Positions 63,667-64,000 of a stretch of DNA of 64,000 bases are shown here, one piece after another. The position numbers and the translations under genes were made by a program. The DNA is from JBHIYN01 sp041984235 (lineage in GTDB: Bacteria > Pseudomonadota > Gammaproteobacteria > Ga0077536). The notes under the pieces are model-generated. The model ran no database searches. It worked only from the letters and a program-made list of their open reading frames with translations, and was not told the origin of the DNA. Location: positions 1 through 64,000 of the forward strand of contig JBHIYN010000002.1 of the NCBI GenBank assembly GCA_041984235.1, in the 5' to 3' direction. Positions within the stretch are counted from its first letter, which is position 1, and each line of letters opens with the position of its first letter.

Positions 63667-64000
63667 TCAGCTTTTTGCTTTTCCAACGCCGCGCCGCAGG
63701 AAACCGGCAAACGCCGTGCCGAGCAGCAGGACGCTGGCGGGCTCCGGCACGCCGACCGCGCGCAACCGGAGGTCATCAAACCCGACGTAATCGGACGCCG
63801 AGTCGTAGGCGATGCTGACGATGGACGCGCCGGCATCGATGAAGCCGAAGAATCGCGTGCCGCCCCGGCCCCCGGCACCCATGTCGAGCACCTCGGTAGC
63901 ACCGTTGGCGTAGGTCAGCGTCAGCGTCTGGACCGCGACCTGCCACCCGGTGAAGTAAGCGCCGAAGGCATCGATCGGCGTGGCAAAGTCGAATTCCGCG
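63667..64000 (-). CDS. PEP-CTERM protein, 5' end outside the window
   Basis: Partial frame, open to the right edge; at least 110 residues. It includes ATPIDAFGAYFTGW and the classic sorting end VPEPASVLLLGTAFAGFLRRGVGKAKS (PEP motif, hydrophobic helix, basic tail). It is an exosortase (EpsH) substrate. The N-terminus and signal peptide lie beyond the window. Confidence 0.88.
   Translation of the reverse strand, partial: AEFDFATPIDAFGAYFTGWQVAVQTLTLTYANGATEVLDMGAGGRGGTRFFGFIDAGASIVSIAYDSASDYVGFDDLRLRAVGVPEPASVLLLGTAFAGFLRRGVGKAKS

Overview
High-GC proteobacterial chromosome, most likely a gammaproteobacterium. The housekeeping genes point there: Rsd/AlgQ, the AlgZ/AlgR pair divergent from argH, an AsmA-mutY-yggX block, RsmE, and a lysine-rich DksA-like protein. 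The window suggests an aerobic aromatic-compound degrader that also exports PEP-CTERM-type proteins. No rRNA, CRISPR array, prophage or transposase gene was found.

Layout. (1) 1-260: a cluster of short palindromic GGGGACTGTCCCC repeats that ends at the stop codon of the first gene. (2) 261-5590, minus strand: a multicomponent phenol hydroxylase operon (dmpKLMNO-like) with its own XylR/DmpR-type sigma-54 activator upstream. A -24/-12 promoter and an activator-binding palindrome can be read between them. The reductase (dmpP) is not in the window. (3) 5690-13976: a second catabolic block with a CarAa-like Rieske oxygenase, an alpha/beta hydrolase, a GntR regulator, a plant-type ferredoxin, a one-domain VOC extradiol dioxygenase, paired acyl-CoA dehydrogenases, a PhyH-type dioxygenase and a family III CoA-transferase. 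It ends in a 36-bp-arm palindrome shared with the 3' end of an RND pump gene. (4) 14017-20891: RND pump and adaptor, a KamA-type radical SAM enzyme and two small c-type cytochromes. (5) 21217-25640: envelope proteins, a DksA-like protein with a histone-H1-like extension, a REC-PAS-LuxR regulator and a small putative sorted protein. (6) 25651-31492: an AddAB-like double-strand-break repair pair. (7) 31587-45755: mostly conserved chromosome (Ser/Thr kinase, rsd, terB-like, rsmE, algR/algZ, argH, AsmA, mutY, yggX, DUF2182/DUF1326). (8) 45847-54702: tRNA-Phe followed by a defence block, leftward: hsdM, hsdS, vapB, vapC, hsdR and an EVE-like/HNH endonuclease. (9) 54703-64000: an accessory region, less GC-rich in places, with three PEP-CTERM-like proteins, a two-gene unit of unknown function, a lipoprotein hydrolase, a GlcG/HbpS-like protein, a LysR regulator and several copies of a palindromic GATC-containing element.

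How the parts work together. Phenol-type inducers would bind the DmpR-like sensor, which activates the hydroxylase operon through sigma-54. The downstream meta-cleavage enzymes are not adjacent. The neighbouring Rieske/VOC/hydrolase set could form a separate ring-dioxygenation and cleavage route that feeds CoA-dependent degradation. Three families of GGGGAC-ended palindromes sit at gene ends and even supply coding and stop codons. They resemble REP-type elements mobilised by RAYT transposases, though no RAYT gene is visible here. All functional names are from reading protein motifs; no database search was run.
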